Shown: positions 45,857-59,235, numbered from the stretch's first letter. The stretch: 64,000 nt of DNA from Coniella vitis (GCA_011317545.1 WUJK01000016.1:186001-250000), one strand, 5' to 3'. Notes: generated by a model not told the origin, from the sequence alone. Numbers and translations are program-made.

Positions 45857-46911
45857 TCTGGCAGACAGACGAATAAAATAGGGTAGGCAAAACCGACAAT
45901 GAACGCGCTGTCACGCCGCTGACCTGCTGGGCAAGACAGGACCTCCAGTTGAACGACAATGAGCTATGGATGGTAGATTAAACAATAGAGACATTATACA
46001 GATATAAGCGCCATACGACAAGTTATATGGGCGTATGCAAAGACGGGCGAAGAAAAATGCCTAGAGACTGACAAATGATCAAAGCGTTATGCCGAAACGA
46101 ACGACGAGCTGGATGGAGGTCGCGCTGGCAGGGACAGCCCGACTCCCTTGAGATCAGTCGAGGCCTGCTTGCAGTGATGGAAGGGAATAAAACGAGATGG
46201 AAGACGAAGAGGACCTAAACCAAGAGCTACGTCTAAAGGTGACTTAGAGAGAAGGATCTTGAAAACGGTAAGCTTCTTTGACACTTGAGGCGCACTAGAT
46301 ATGACCATATCTGCGCTGTGTTGGATGCCTTAAAAGCTATTGGATGATTTCCGAGATTGGCGTCGCTGGTTGCCCTTGGTTGTGTTTCCTTTTAAATGGT
46401 GATGAAGATTATGAAGCTAAATACAAAGATGATCTAGTTATTGGGAATCAAGGAACAAGCAAGGCGAAACGGTGCGCTTGCCGCATTACAGCTTTCCCCC
46501 CCCATATGAATTATAGCAAAGGGGAGCGAGACCGTTTGTTGTTCAACTGTTTCTTATTGTTTGAAAAAGGTCCTGGCTGGCTGGCCAGCCAGCCAAACAG
46601 TGAACCGCATTACAACCACGTATGTATGTATGAGCAGATGGATGATACGTTGCAGCATAAGAGATAGGAAGAGAGAAAAGGAAAGGGCTCTAGGCTTAAT
46701 GGACGAAGATACCTCCAGGGAGATTGAAGGCAAAGAATAGAAAGAAATACATTAAAGAAGATAATCTTATTTCTCTTATAATCACTTTGACTTACTTTTG
46801 GGCTGCTTAGTTGCACCGGCTTTCTCGTAAGGCCAAGACCAAGATATTATTGACGAAGAACACTTGTCTTGATTGTTGTTTCACTCCTTCCACCGATTCA
46901 CCTATACCAGC
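45857..46911. other. No clear gene
   Basis: A 107-codon plus-strand frame at 46,344-46,667 has no recognised motif. The stretch also holds a 22-base perfect palindrome at 46,574-46,595. CT-rich DNA at 46,860-46,905 probably belongs to the promoter of the next frame. Confidence 0.4.
46574..46595. repeat. 22-bp perfect palindrome
   Basis: TGGCTGGCTGG followed by its exact complement, with no spacer. Made of three TGGC/GGCT steps, so replication slippage could have built it. Confidence 0.9.
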
Positions 46912-47639
46912 CATGACACCACCGCCTAAATCTCTGTCCGCGGACGATGTCGAGGAATTGCTCTTCTGGGTTGCTAAGTGTTACGTCCCACTTCAATTGC
47001 CCTCACAGCCTGAGATGGACCGATTCCAAGGCTTCGTGGAGAGATTGCGCTGCAATCTCTTTGTAGAAAGTAGCGGGGTGGGTTGTGGAGGACGAGATGA
47101 GGCGGCCAGCGGCCCGAGAGCACCGACGGCTGGGACTGCCATCGACTGCTCCATGCACGCTGAGTCGGACCGAGCAGGTGGGCCCCAGAGAAAAGCTTGC
47201 TCGGCTCATGTGCTGCGACAATGAGCCAGTATCTGGAGACACGAAGGAGAAGCACCAGCCACCGCAACATGCAGCCACCGCAACATGAATTCACATGAGG
47301 CGAGCTGCGTTCAGAGCAGCGTCGAGAAGAACGAGAGCAGCAGCACCATTACCAGCCACATAAGCAATGCCGCCAAGCCAGATGCAAGCAGCATGCCGCT
47401 CGCCATACGATCCGCCATCAACGTCGGAAGAAGCACGCGCTATACGCAGCGACGCGGACGCGCGGTGGCGCCAAGCAATGAAAGAGGATAACTATGCAGG
47501 CGGAGAGTGTCCTTGTGGTTACCACGACGTGGATGGCCATGCTCCAGAACCCGCGACTCCAATCAGGAGGCGACAAGCGCAGCGTGAAGGACCCGAAACT
47601 CAGGATGCACAAGGCTATGTGAGGGCTAATGCCGCGTGA
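46912..47639 (+). CDS. Hypothetical gene, first exon at 46,912
   Basis: The ATG at 46,912 sits in a good fungal start context (CCAGCCATGAC) after a CT-rich leader. The first 55 residues look real (D-D-V-E-E-L-L-F-W-V-A-K-C-Y-V-P-L-Q-L-P), then the frame becomes Gly/Ala-rich and stops at 47,224. Neighbouring plus frames to 47,639 have better text (R-S-D-A-D-A-R-W-R-Q-A-M-K-E-D then C-P-C-G-Y-H-D-V-D-G-H). Introns or indels must link them; I could not fix splice sites. Family unknown. Confidence 0.35.
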
Positions 47640-48950
47640 GAATGATGACGTCTTCTTGGGCACCGAGAATGGAAGAGCAGCAACGCCTTGGCCATCTGGG
47701 AGAAGACTCGCACTTGCAGTACGTACTCCACGCCAAATAATCATATCCAAGCCTGTATACCTGTCATCCTCCTTTGTATGGCAGTTTTGTTTGCGTTGCG
47801 CGGCAACACACGCCCAGGCATAGGCATTCATCAAGGGGCGGGGATGGACGAGGGTCCGTCGAGAGCACTGCTCTTGGCTGCCGACCTGGAGCCTCCTCTG
47901 TTGCATCGAGGGGACAACGCCAAACCTACGCCCATGTCCGCAGATATAGTAGACGAGAGAGGAAATAATAATACCGAGAGCAAATCATTCATATCGTGTG
48001 TGTGCGTCGAGGCCCAACGAGGTGCCTACATAATACATAGGTGTAGATTGACAGGAGCCGGCGTGTCCGTCTCGACCATGACTTGTTATCTTTCCAGTTG
48101 CGTGATCGATAAGAAGCCACTCGCTAGTTGGTTGTACACGTTCGCGCAGTGACGTAGCATCTACAAAATCAGCCATGCAATGCATGGCAGCTCTTGCAGT
48201 AGCAACTTGGCAAGCTACTAGCATGTTAGGCGGCCTCAGTTGCAAAGGTCACCACAAGCTAGATCTTCTGCCTTTGTGACGTCTCGGACAATCCTCCCCG
48301 GGAATCGCCTCGTTCCGCTGCCGCCCTCGCCAAACTGTAGCTGCCAGCCGGCGGCAACGGCCGACAGCTGTCTCGCCGAAATGCTAACTACTATGTACGT
48401 ACATGCAACCCACACCTGCACCGGCCAAAGATAACCCGCCACCGACGGCCGCCCCGAAGCAAGGCTTCTCACTCTGCTACTCTTCAACTTGTTGTAGTTG
48501 TATTTTTAACGTCGCTGTCTAACTACCTTAATATAGCGCCTCCCGAAGGGCATATTTTTACAGAGAGGGACGAGTGGAGTAGCCACTTTTTCGCTTGACA
48601 AAGGAAAGTGTACATTAACGTACAGAATTGTTTTCGCTTATATAAATTTCGATCCACTTTTATCCACCAATCAGATTTCTTTATTCCCAGTACCGGAGAG
48701 TCCATTTTACCTCCCTAGTTTTAGTACAATATTACTAAATCCAGCCCTGGAAATAAATAATAGGAAAAACTCTAAGAGAAAACCTATTATAATTGGGTAC
48801 TATTTTTGAAGCTATTCCCTAAATAGTAATGCCCCGGTATATTGCTAACGGGCAGTACTCTAGTTGCGTGGGGTAGAAGTTTTTGTTTGTTTTGGGGGGG
48901 TGGAAAGGCCCCATCGTACTGTTGTCGACGGTACGCGCCGGGTTAAAAAA
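47640..48950. other. No gene seen
   Basis: Ordinary composition, several short open frames on both strands without motifs. A GC-rich patch lies at 48,290-48,370. Confidence 0.5.
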
Positions 48951-49022
48951 GCCACTAGCAGGATTCGAACCTACAACCTGAAAACAGGTAACCAGGTGTT
49001 TTAACCACTACACCATAGTGGA
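48951..49022 (-). tRNA. tRNA-Glu-like sequence, probably a pseudogene
   Basis: On the minus strand the 5' half (TCCACTATGGTGTAGTGGTTA) is that of a eukaryotic tRNA-Glu, the T-arm (GTAGG TTCGAAT CCTGC) pairs fully, and the acceptor has six of seven pairs (T1 faces C72). A T6 terminator follows at 48,945-48,950. The anticodon arm cannot be folded as a normal 5-bp stem with 7-base loop; the repeated CCTG/ACCTG suggests a small internal duplication. TTC (Glu) is present but not correctly placed. Confidence 0.5.
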
Positions 49023-51270
49023 ACTCTTCAACTTGGACAACCTGATGAGTCGGAATATCATCATCGAAAGTCTGGAAGTGATTATCTATTTATTTACTTG
49101 CTAACTGCTGCTAAAACGCTATCTGATAAAATGAATATTGTTGATAGCTGCTGAGGCGACCGATACTGGTGTGGAGCCGATCTCAAAAGCTGGGCCTGCG
49201 CCTGAAGCTGGGTTGTACCTGACCGCTAAGACACGCTGGAAGCAGCCGGAGCACGCCAGGAGCCTACAGTATATTTACTGTGTACGCCTGCAGCTGGCCC
49301 GCAGCTGGCCGGCTCCCGCAGCCCCTATTCAAGCCGCATCCGAAGACATGTCTAGCCCAAGTCTCATCCCAGTCAATAGAGCTAGCCCACAACCAGCCTG
49401 ATACGTTTCGGTCGTGGCACCTGGCATTCTAGAAGCTTTATCTTGTGGTGTACAAACGGTTATGTTCTTCCAAGCAACCAACACTTGCTGTGATACGCCG
49501 GCTCGTCTGTGAATATGGGATTATACGCTCTGGTGTTTTAGTGGTGTTGTTGATGGAACGGGCGGGATCCATGAATTCATTCTTCCACAAGGTTTTACAG
49601 GAGCCCTGCATAAACGGTTAACTACGAAGTCAACCACTCACGATGCTTTTCAACACTTCCTTCCCAATCTTACTATTCTTCCTCCTTGAGAAGCACCACT
49701 CGTCTCCGTAATAATGAAATCTCTATTTCTTCCCTTTCTAGCGAGCCCTGCTCACCAAAAGCTTCTCCCATGAACCGCATTGAAAGGTAACCCTGCCAAA
49801 ATCAGACTGATATTACCATAATGTCTGCCTTGGGCATCACATCTTTTCGCGCTTGTTCTTTTCTCTTTTTTTTCTCTTTTCTTTTTTTCTTTTTTTCTTT
49901 TTTTTTTTTTTTTTGAAAGAGGAGGTTGCTGTTGTTGAGGTGGCGTGCCATCTACCTTCTTGTGGATAAGCCTGCTTGAGTCCAGCGTGGTAGGGTTGTC
50001 CCTGCTAAGATGCCCGGTGCTTGGCTCAGCGGGCGATAGCCTTTTGGACTCGCCTACCTGCACGCAAATTAGTAGAACAGGTTCGTTCATCTAGATCCAC
50101 CTCAGCCTGCTCATATATAATATGCGACTGGCCAGCCTTGCTCAATCAGAAGGTTAAAACTGTGCCAAGAGAGCGCAGCGCTATTATCTAGTTCTCGGAG
50201 GGTTCTTCACCTTTCCGCTGGCTGGATACATGCCTGTAATCAGTCTTTTGCTGCTCGCTGCTCAGACCCCGTGATCGTTGATATTCGCTCTTCTGATATC
50301 TTGAGTTTATACTCACAACCTCGGAATATCTATAGTACATAATGCGATAAATGCAAGCCTGCAACGGTGCCAGTTGGCTATGCATTCTAGCACCTGCTGG
50401 TTGATCTGGGGGCAAACGCATCAGTGAATCACGAGCACCCTGCTAGCGCTTAATTTACAGCGCCTATTGCACCCCAATACCGGTACTTTGCAACGCTTTT
50501 TAAACACTCGCTTCGACATCAGAGCACTTGAGCATATTCTCTTGACGGCTATGCTGATTGTTTCGTAAAATGAGAGTGACTCCCGGCGTGGCTTGACTAT
50601 CCACTGAATGCGAAAAAGAAAAGATATCGATTGTTTTCGGCAAGGTGCAATGGTGCAGCGTGGTTATCTGCAGGAATCGCTCTTGGATTTTCATCATTGT
50701 AGGTCGATCACTATCGCTTATGTAAGCTACTGCGACCTTGGCGTATTCGCATGCTGGCTTCCACGGCTGCTCTCATCTTGCTGTCGGCGCTGTAGCCAAG
50801 ATTCCAGGGCGCTATGGGCGCGCGTAAACCTGGAAACTAGAGGCACTGGAGCACTAGGGGGCTCCTTGTGGGTTTGCTTGCACCCTTTTGAGTTCAAGAC
50901 CCTGACGTCGGCTCTTCTACCTCACCAACTCGCCTATCATTATTTCATCGTCATTATTCATCGGTCCGCTAAATAGCCCAATTAAATTATTTCTGCTATC
51001 ATCTGATTCGATATCTTTCGCTCAACCTATGACAAATCTCGTTGACCTGCATAAGTACGCGACAACGTCCGTCGACCTGCCTGTAAGCCTTTGGCTTTGC
51101 AACTATAGATTCTCGGCCTGGATCTCCTCCTCCTCGACGTCCTCCTTCGCGCTCGGTGACCTCTGGCCTCCTGAGTTCCTCGCTAAACGATATCTCCGAT
51201 CCGTTTGCCCTCTGACCAATATACCTACTATACTACAAGAGGCAGTCTACACTTCAAGACGAAGAACACA
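49023..51270. other. No supported gene
   Basis: Contains a pyrimidine tract (T-rich with C) at 49,858-49,914. Frames such as 49,138-49,401 and 50,608-50,976 on the plus strand have no recognisable motif. Confidence 0.5.
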
Positions 51271-51870
51271 AGTATAAGCAAGACCGTGGACGAACCATGC
51301 AATCACCCGAGTGTTTTATGAAGTAGTCCCATAGAAGCCATGCCTTGAATAGCAGCCATCTTACGCCGGCTTCCTTACGACCATTATCGAGTTCAAGAGC
51401 GGTCACGAGCTCTCCGTCATACTCTTGTCGTTGAAGCGTTGCACCCTTGCTTGGAACCCTATAGCCTTGAAGTTGGGCATATGCTTTCGCTGGCTAGGCT
51501 AAGTTGGTCGCCCACACAAGACAGATGCCCTCGCAATAGCCCTAACCTAGGGCATCTATTCTATCTGCTGCCGCTTTGTGAGATGCGGCGCTAGCCTAAA
51601 GATATGTCGGTCATTGATGGTGGTAGAGCTCCAGATTGCGTGGCTTTCCTCGTCCCTTTCGTGGTCGTGGTCAGGGTCATAGTCATGGTGGTGGCGTGGC
51701 GGGCAGAGGTGCCTGATTTGATTTCCCTCCTACCTGGAACCGGCGTGCACCATCTTCTGCTGGGTATACCTCTTGAGCATGAGTATCGCGCTGATTCCGT
51801 TTGACCTAGTCCACACGCTCGTCGTATCTGTATGCATTGTTTAGAGCTTGCTGTTGAGTTTACATCTAAG
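51271..51870 (-). pseudogene. Possible decayed protein gene with a basic AT-hook-like stretch
   Basis: A minus frame reads coherently from about 51,870 to 51,290. It has a basic P-R-P-R-K-G-R-G-K-P-R stretch near 51,670, resembling an AT-hook, and a stop-free end (about 51,510-51,290) with R-Q-E-Y-D-G-E-L-V-T-A-L-E-L-D. The first half has stops at the random rate (TAG, TGA). Support is therefore weak and based on composition only. Confidence 0.25.
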
Positions 51871-53222
51871 CTGCGGCTAAAGGACAGTAAAGCTGGTCAC
51901 GGTGGGACCTCCGGACTGCTGGATAGATTCCATTGCTTCTAGCTGTGGTCTTCTGTGCGGTTTCTCGCGGCTAGGGCTAGCAGATATTCCAACGGAGCTG
52001 TCCGATCATGGCTTAATATATGCTCTCGAGCCTGCGCTACATTTGTTACTGCCACTGTTCATCTCATTGACTTTCCACGACTAGCTTCTCGTGGTGTATC
52101 ATGGCACTCTATATCCTCGTTGTACTGCCTCACATCTCTGGCAAGCTTTGCCAATAGCGTAGAAGGTTCCCTGCTGCTGCTGTTGCGCCAATGGTCTTAC
52201 GCGTGAGTGCTCGTTGGCAACCGGAGGAAATGTCTGCTGGATCGGATGTACAGCCGGAATGTACTCTGCACTTCATCCTGTGCTCGTGGTAAGCCTGATG
52301 TTGTCACAATGCCCCCTTATCCTAGGTTGACGGTGGCCTCTGGTTGTTCTCTGCGGGCCTTGGGCTGAGCCTGGGCCTGAGCCGATCTACAAATATGTTT
52401 TCTATCTATAGATTAAGTCGTAGTTTACCACAACCTTTGAAGACGGTGTTACAGTGCTATGACGTCCCTACCCTCGCGGCTCTTGGTCCAGTATGCCCCT
52501 TTTCCATGGTCGATCCGGCTGTGGATGTGTCCGAGTGAAAAGCATAGTAGGTCTTGGGTGCCTAGAAAAAGTGTGTTTGTTGTCTACTTATGATTCAGCA
52601 CTTGTCTAATGGCATCCGGACAGTGGGTATCTTTGCTGTGAAGAGGTTAGAGGTGGAACAACTGCTACCCGAAAGAATATATACCTATTTAAAGGCCTCA
52701 GAAGAATAATATCTGCTGCTATAGAATCCTGAGTCCTGTTTACGTGGACCTTCACGTGCTGTATCACTAGCTTTGCGTCTTAAAATGATCACTCATAAGC
52801 ACATCGTCATATGTACAGTACTTACTCCCTTTATTACGCTGTTCATTTTTCAGGTATCGGCGGAGGACTTCAAGCTTTGGCCGTTCAAGATACTCCAAAA
52901 AACGTGAAACCGACATAAGAGAATGGAGGAATATGATTTCATTTTCTCACTGTCCCTTCTTTCGGCTTCAAAATAAAGCACAAGACTGGGTTTTGCGCAG
53001 TTTCTAATCACTTAATATATATAGCTCTAAAGCCAGAGCGTTAATAGGGTCCAATATGTCGAGCTTGCCCTTTTGAGGCGAATCACCGACGAGCATTAGG
53101 CTAGTCGGCCCTAAAGACAGACATAGAAACAGAAGTTGCAATAGAAACGCTATGCGAAGATATGAGTCTACAGTAGGACGTCGTCAAGAAGACGTTGCTA
53201 GAGAATTATCGCGAGACAGACC
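51871..53222. other. No supported gene
   Basis: Several short frames on both strands; the minus strand is Gln/Arg-rich around 51,900-52,300 and could be the upstream part of the relic at 51,271-51,870. Nothing firm. Confidence 0.4.
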
Positions 53223-53480
53223 GTGGGCCGTTCCATGCGGTACCACAAGGCCATCTCAGAACTCTTTAGCCTTTTCTTCCCTGTGCTAGTAGTCATGATT
53301 GGAATCAACTATTCTGGAGCAATCTACAGCGAGTACCTGCCCATCAAAACAAGCCAGACGTACGATAATACCCAGAAATCGTATAATGTCAGTCGTATCC
53401 TCGGCGATTGTTTCACCTCCGACCTAGCCAAGTACGAGACTTACTTACCCCTCTTCCTGGCACCCAAATGATACCCGATG
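53223..53480 (+). pseudogene. Oligopeptide transporter (OPT family) fragment
   Basis: About 80 residues match an internal part of OPT-family transporters: Y-L-P-I-K-T, then Y-D-N-T-Q-K-S-Y-N-V-S-R-I-L, then F-T-S-D-L-A-K-Y-E-T-Y, L-P-L-F-L-A-P (family pattern YLPIN ... DNTGKxYNVSRIL ... YSPLFL). OPT proteins carry peptides or metal chelates across membranes with 12-16 membrane segments in about 750-900 residues. Here only one preceding hydrophobic stretch (F-P-V-L-V-V-M-I-G-I) is seen and the frame ends at TGA 53,469-53,471. No other OPT part was found nearby, so this is a relic. Confidence 0.6.
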
Positions 53481-56400
53481 CGTCACGCACACTCCTTACC
53501 GAAACTGAACTCTACTTTCACGCGATAGGGCACGGTAGACGAGGGCTGAAGAAACTAGATTGTGGTGAATTTGCGATCCAGCAGGCTATGATGGCTTCAA
53601 CTTATAAAAAAGCGTAGGATGGATATAACTTCGCCTGGTCAGTACAGCAGATTTAATCCTGAGGGTTGGAGTTCTAGATAGGTATAAGAACTTATCGGAA
53701 CCTGGCACCACAAGCGGTATTCTCCCTATTTTGCATTTCAGCTGTACTGATTTGGCGGCTACTCAGATGCCCAAAGTTACTTAGAGCAAGCACGCTTTGA
53801 CTGCTTGAAGAAAGACTCTGAATATACGCCCACGCGTGGAATTAGCGTCTGCGATCCACACCAGTCGATAACCAGAGAGAGTCTTTGGAGGACTTGGAGC
53901 TGCCCTGTAGGTACGGTCGAGAGTGAAGGCCTAGGGTTTCTATTATTGATTCCGACTCGCCTTCGGATGCCAATACGAGTGCAAATTTAGCCCTTAGAAA
54001 GACCATCAGGCTCAGTGCTATACTTAATGTCTTGCATACCGCGCAAACACCTCTGAAGATGCTCGACCAAGTTTGGTCGAGATATACCTCCAAAACCATA
54101 GGAACTGCGTAACCTGTCTCTCTGGAAATCTGGTATAGCAATAAGGTAAGCCAGGCAATAAGCGATTCTCGACAGAGTAGATGCTGCTATTGAACCCGAG
54201 GAACAACGAGATATTTTATCTTCGAAAGAAATGACTGTTGGTGCCGCATTCCAAGTCGTTCTCAGGAGGGTGTCAGCAGCAACCTGTTTCTGTCCTACAG
54301 CTCCACATGATCGACTTAGTACGTAAGTATATTCCGACTGACGAGAACACTGCCGTCTCCAAGAGGCAGATAATATTTCAGCTTGCCGGAAACAGGGCAG
54401 CACCCCAGATAGCCAACTGCAGCATATCTCAGAACTATAACGACGTACCCAGGTTCATTGGAGATATTATAGGTGGGCAAGAAGCGGTTCCGTTCATAGC
54501 AATGCCCATGCGAAATCGACCTCGCTATGATTATAGCCGAAGCTGTAGTAGTATACTGGCTCGGCTAGACCACCAGATACCAGTTCGCCTTGAGTTCATG
54601 ATTTGTTTAGCTTCGTAGTGAATATTACCCTGTGTAACATTCCTAAGCTGTTCTTGGACTCGAGGAACTGGAACGTGGCAAAGATGACTTGCAGATTCCG
54701 AATTTGCTCCCAAGAATACTACGAACCAAATGGCAAGGACTTTTACTAGAAGCCACTTAGGTTCGAGAGGGTGTAATTGCACAAGCCCGCGCGTTGTCAG
54801 GCGTTGTGCTGCAAGTAACTACAGCGAATATCATCACGCCATAGTGGCCCAGCAGCGTCAACAGGCGAAAGCCCACGAAGGCGGCATTTTTTCCTACAGC
54901 TTTTGCTAATGAACCTGGCCCCTGGCTTGAATATCGTGCTATCTAAGCATAGCCAAGGCTGCCTGCGAAGTGAATGTCGTCTTTGCTCTATATGATCCAT
55001 CTTAATCTTCTTAGTTAGCTCGACATATTGATGGAGGAATCAATCAGCACCAAAAGCATATGCTTACATTCCACGAGATGATGGATATGGTGTACTAAGG
55101 CCGCGCCCTTCGTGTATCAACCCAATAGCTGCTGAGAGCCAAAGCGATTCTATGGCAGAGTGGTCACTTGCCACCAAGCCCTATGCGTAACTCTTGATGT
55201 ACAAATCCAGTGCGTACCCTAGGCGCGACAATGCATTTAGTCTTTGTCTTGAGCTTATCACCGCAGCGTGCCTTGGGGACTGGGTGATAATTGTACAAAT
55301 ATATGCTTGAAACTACTCCAAATGCACGCGAGATATATAAATCAAACCTTTCTCCAAAACAGCATTGTTTCTTCTACAGGGTATTAGCCAGTGGTCATAA
55401 GCCGTGTAGTACGAATGTGCCAGCTCTGATAGACTGTAGGCGCTCAGGCTTACGACAAAAGGCCATATCAAAGAGACAGGCCCGATTCGCTGGGCAGTGG
55501 CAAGGACTGGCGGCACGGCTTTTAATCTTTCTGCGCTTGAACAAAGCAGAGACGATGGTTTTCAATAATGCAAAAGGAGACAAAGACTAATAATTGCACA
55601 GAAGCCTATAAAAATCAAGTTGGGTCTTCCTACTTGGATGTGATTGAGGTTGTCTGTGTTAGCTGTGCGAATATGTTGCTTCTAAGAACGCCGACTTTGC
55701 CCGGTCGTCGGCATCTAATGTGCTCAAAGCTGAAAAGTTTCGCGCACATGCTTTTCTCGCAAATTATCCTCTTGTGTTGGGCATTACACCAAAAGAAATT
55801 AGACAATGCATCAAACTTTTGGTGTCCCCTTCTTATACTCCTTTTCATTCCCTTTTAGGACAACACTGATGCATAGCATCAGCTCGCCGGTAACGGGCAT
55901 GAGAACAGCAGCATAAGACCTCAACATAGGGTAGAAAGAACAGGTGTCGATTTTCGAGGTGTGCACCAACCAGACCGACACCGACGTCCAGATAACTTGA
56001 TCATCACCACAATCAACAACACGCATTCGACTTCGATATATGCATTTAACCCTTAGTCATCATCGGCATCCTTTCGATTGAACTTTTCAAAGATCACTGT
56101 CACTCGAAGTGTATGAATAGGAAATGACGGCAACGGGCTGATGGGATAAGGATGTAACACAACTTCTTGAGCAGGATTCCGCGTAACCTTAGCACAACGA
56201 TTGAGTCAGAAAGCTGCAAGATATTCTCACCACAGGGTGTTATCACTACTGGTGTAATGAGCACCGGCAACATGGTGATAGTATTATCGAAGAGTACAAC
56301 AAGGACACAGGTACAGGATCGCAAGGCTCAGTCAAAGCCAGGGGCTATTAGGCACTCATGGCCTTGTCAGACTCTCGGTCAAAGTAGCGATCGCTTGTGC

Positions 56401-57000
56401 CTCTGTGCTCAATGAAGACGAAACTGTGCTATATTGAAGAGTTCGGTTGCAACTGGGGTTTGGATGAGAATAGTGGTTGAAGGTTTTAATGTTGAAGGGT
56501 TCAGATGGTATGCAAACAAGCAAAGGAACCGGTGCAGGGAGACACCTGAGAAATGTGGTCGTGCTTGGTTTGGCAACGTATCTGGATTGGTGTGGCTCCA
56601 AGCCATAATGTCCAGCCTCTGGTCGAGTACACAAAGAAGCTTAGTTGGAGGCTAGAGCTGCGAGAAGACGGTGTGCTCATGCACACTACTTTTCGACGCA
56701 TGCACCTCCGCAGTGGAAAAGCAAAGGGTTTCACGATGATTCGCTTTGTCAGGGGGAAGAGACAAGCAATCTGTCAGTGGAAGGACATGGACACGACGAT
56801 GAGGGCATGAGAAGGTAATATGGCATAGAAAGGAGATATGTACATGTTGGCGAAGGGTATGTGAGAATGAAAATAGCACGAGAAGCCCTTCCGGTCGCGC
56901 ACAACCATATGTGGGCATCGGCGAAGTCTATAGCTCAAGACAAAGATGGAGAAGGGCGTCAGCCAGTCAGCCAATTGGGTCAAGACAGGAACATCATATT
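53481..57000. other. Gene-poor stretch with many short frames
   Basis: Open frames of 60-140 codons occur on both strands (for example plus 54,238-54,618, minus 53,987-54,403), all without motifs. The stretch at 53,930-54,200 on the plus strand has coding-like text but frequent stops. It could hold one or two old gene relics. Confidence 0.4.
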
Positions 57001-59230
57001 CTCGTGACAGGCATAAGCTCATCATGGCACGTGGCACTAACAAGAGGAACCTACCATGGATGCGAATTACCTTGTGAGTGCGAGAAGAAAAGAGGGTGCA
57101 ATGACGATATTCACCCGATTCTCCCAAAACATTAGACGGCCATATGACTCTAACCGGATGTCCTGGGACACAGGGGTTTCAAGACGGCCCAGAAGGCCGA
57201 AGCTACCAAGATGACAGTCGATCAAAGCTGCAAAAAACTGTGTGTTGGTTCGTCAAAAGGTTAACTAGCGACTGTCAGTACATAGACATTGCAAGCAATG
57301 AATACCAGAGTGGATGGACATCTGGAATAGATCGATATAACCTAAGATGCTCAGCTGGAGACACACAACAAGGCCAGAGCATACAAAGCCAGAGAAGCAG
57401 GAGGGTGCACTTGATGTTATGACCATGATCAATGAGATCTTGGCATAATGCCATCCGGGTGCCAAATACTCTACCACGTATACTTCGAAAATGTTAGAAG
57501 CGGACCGACTAACTATACTTCGGGCATCGTGGTGAGTAAACTTGCCCCATATTCCGGCATTGAGCATCATCACTGTTGCCGTTTCAGGGATCAACGAACA
57601 ATAATTCCTCTGGGCAACGATCCCAAGGATTACCAGCCTGAACCTGATCGTGTTAGCACAAGCTGGGTGAGGTCTGGAAAGCCGACTCGCAGCAACTGAG
57701 TCCGAAGCACTCTGTGGCCATGCTGGGCAAGAGATTAGCAGATTGCAAGAAGAAAAACAGAAACAAAAGGGAAAGCCCTGAATGGCGCGTGTCTGGCGAG
57801 TTTCAGTCATTCCCATGGCCCGGAGAGTGCATACATCGGCATGTATGTGGCAAAGGGATGCTGTGGGAGTGTCCGGTGAACAAGACTCTTGCTCTCTCTA
57901 TAGATAGTTGTCAGGTTATTGAGCGGATAAAACCGACAACTTGTGTTCCATGCTAGCTAGTGCTTGTCAGCGTCAGAGATGCTCTTGTGAATCGCATTGA
58001 CGTTATTGCAAAGAACGCACATGTGAGAGCGAGAATGATAGAATGGGGTGATACAGGGCTACCATTCCCGTCCGCTAGCAGTCCTCGAACCAGACACGAC
58101 ATCCAAAATACTTGACACGAAGACAACAGGTAACCCTGCTATGCGTGGCCGTCAGACAGTCTCCTTTTGCGATCTAGCTAGACCGGCCCACGGTTCCAGG
58201 TCGGGGCGGAGGTCTCGCTAGATCGGAGCAGTCCTGCTGGCCCTCTCCCCTAGCTAAAGGCACGGATGGAGTAGACCTCGACATCGAAGTGTTTAGTATA
58301 GGATCGTCCATCCCATTGGTAGCCCGGACATTTAACCTCATTGCAGACCACTACAGTCCTCGGGTAGGCAAGGCGTATACTATGTACAGCCAGCAGAACC
58401 CAAGACTACGGTGGCTGGCTACCTTGGCGTGACTACATTACCATGACGCTCCCGAGTCAACCAAGGGAGACAGTCTTAGCACTGAGGCGCGAAGGATGGG
58501 CCAAAATTGCTTCTGCGAGGGCCTGCAACAGCCAATGGCTCAACATAGACTGAAGCCTTGTGTATCTGTACCGAAGTCCATGTTTGTTCAGAGCGGCGGG
58601 TAGAAGACGGGAACGAACGGCCATTTACTCGCATAGCAGGCAGGACTCCGTGTCGTTTGGGCCGAGAGGACCGCGCAATTGGGAGAGCAGGAGGGCGCCG
58701 CCTGGTAATGTGGTCAAAGATTAGCACGTGATACGTAGAGACAGTGTAGAACCTGACGCGGATCGCGCAGTCACAGACCTTGTTGCAGCGCGAAGCACGT
58801 TCTGCCGTACTGGTACTGCGACGCATCGAAGCTGGCGATGAGGCAGGGTCGCACCACAGCAATACATGCGCGAGTGGAAGAGCCATGAAATGCAGGATAA
58901 GAAGCTGAACCTGCAAGGAAAAGTGAATCATCGATACCGAGGTTGGCGTAGTATGGGCAAAGCTGCAAATGTGGATGGTTGGAAGAAAACAAACAATGGA
59001 GAAAGGTGCCTGAAGGGAAGAGTGGGGAGGAAGTTAAAGGTGGGCGGGCGCGCTGGCCTTGTGCTGACATAAGTAACATATCAGCACGCCTGCCTTCTCG
59101 CTCACAGGCTCCGCTGCCACCGCGTCCAGCATCTATGCAGACCTGCAGACTTATGAGTCACAACGCTAACGTCTCTCTGTAACTTAGAAACTGTCCTATG
59201 CCACACAGAGTATAATTGTTGGATTCAATT
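57001..59230. other. Gene-poor stretch
   Basis: The longest frame is minus 57,265-57,816 (183 codons), Cys/Ser-rich, without motifs and opposite to other open frames. The 58,130-58,250 part is GC-rich with repeats of AGATCG/CTAGA. No gene is called. Confidence 0.4.
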
Positions 59231-59235
59231 CGGAG

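Noticed and set aside
56501..57127. Minus-strand frame of 209 codons with one stop
   Set aside because: The plus strand is equally open over 56,553-56,810 and neither has motifs; the direction could not be decided.
57265..57816. 183-codon minus-strand frame
   Set aside because: No motifs, Cys/Ser-rich as expected from the opposite strand, and several plus frames are open in the same place.
58476..58931. 151-codon minus frame with a hydrophobic start
   Set aside because: It could be taken for a signal peptide, but the rest is Arg/Ser-rich without pattern and no splice or promoter signal supports it.
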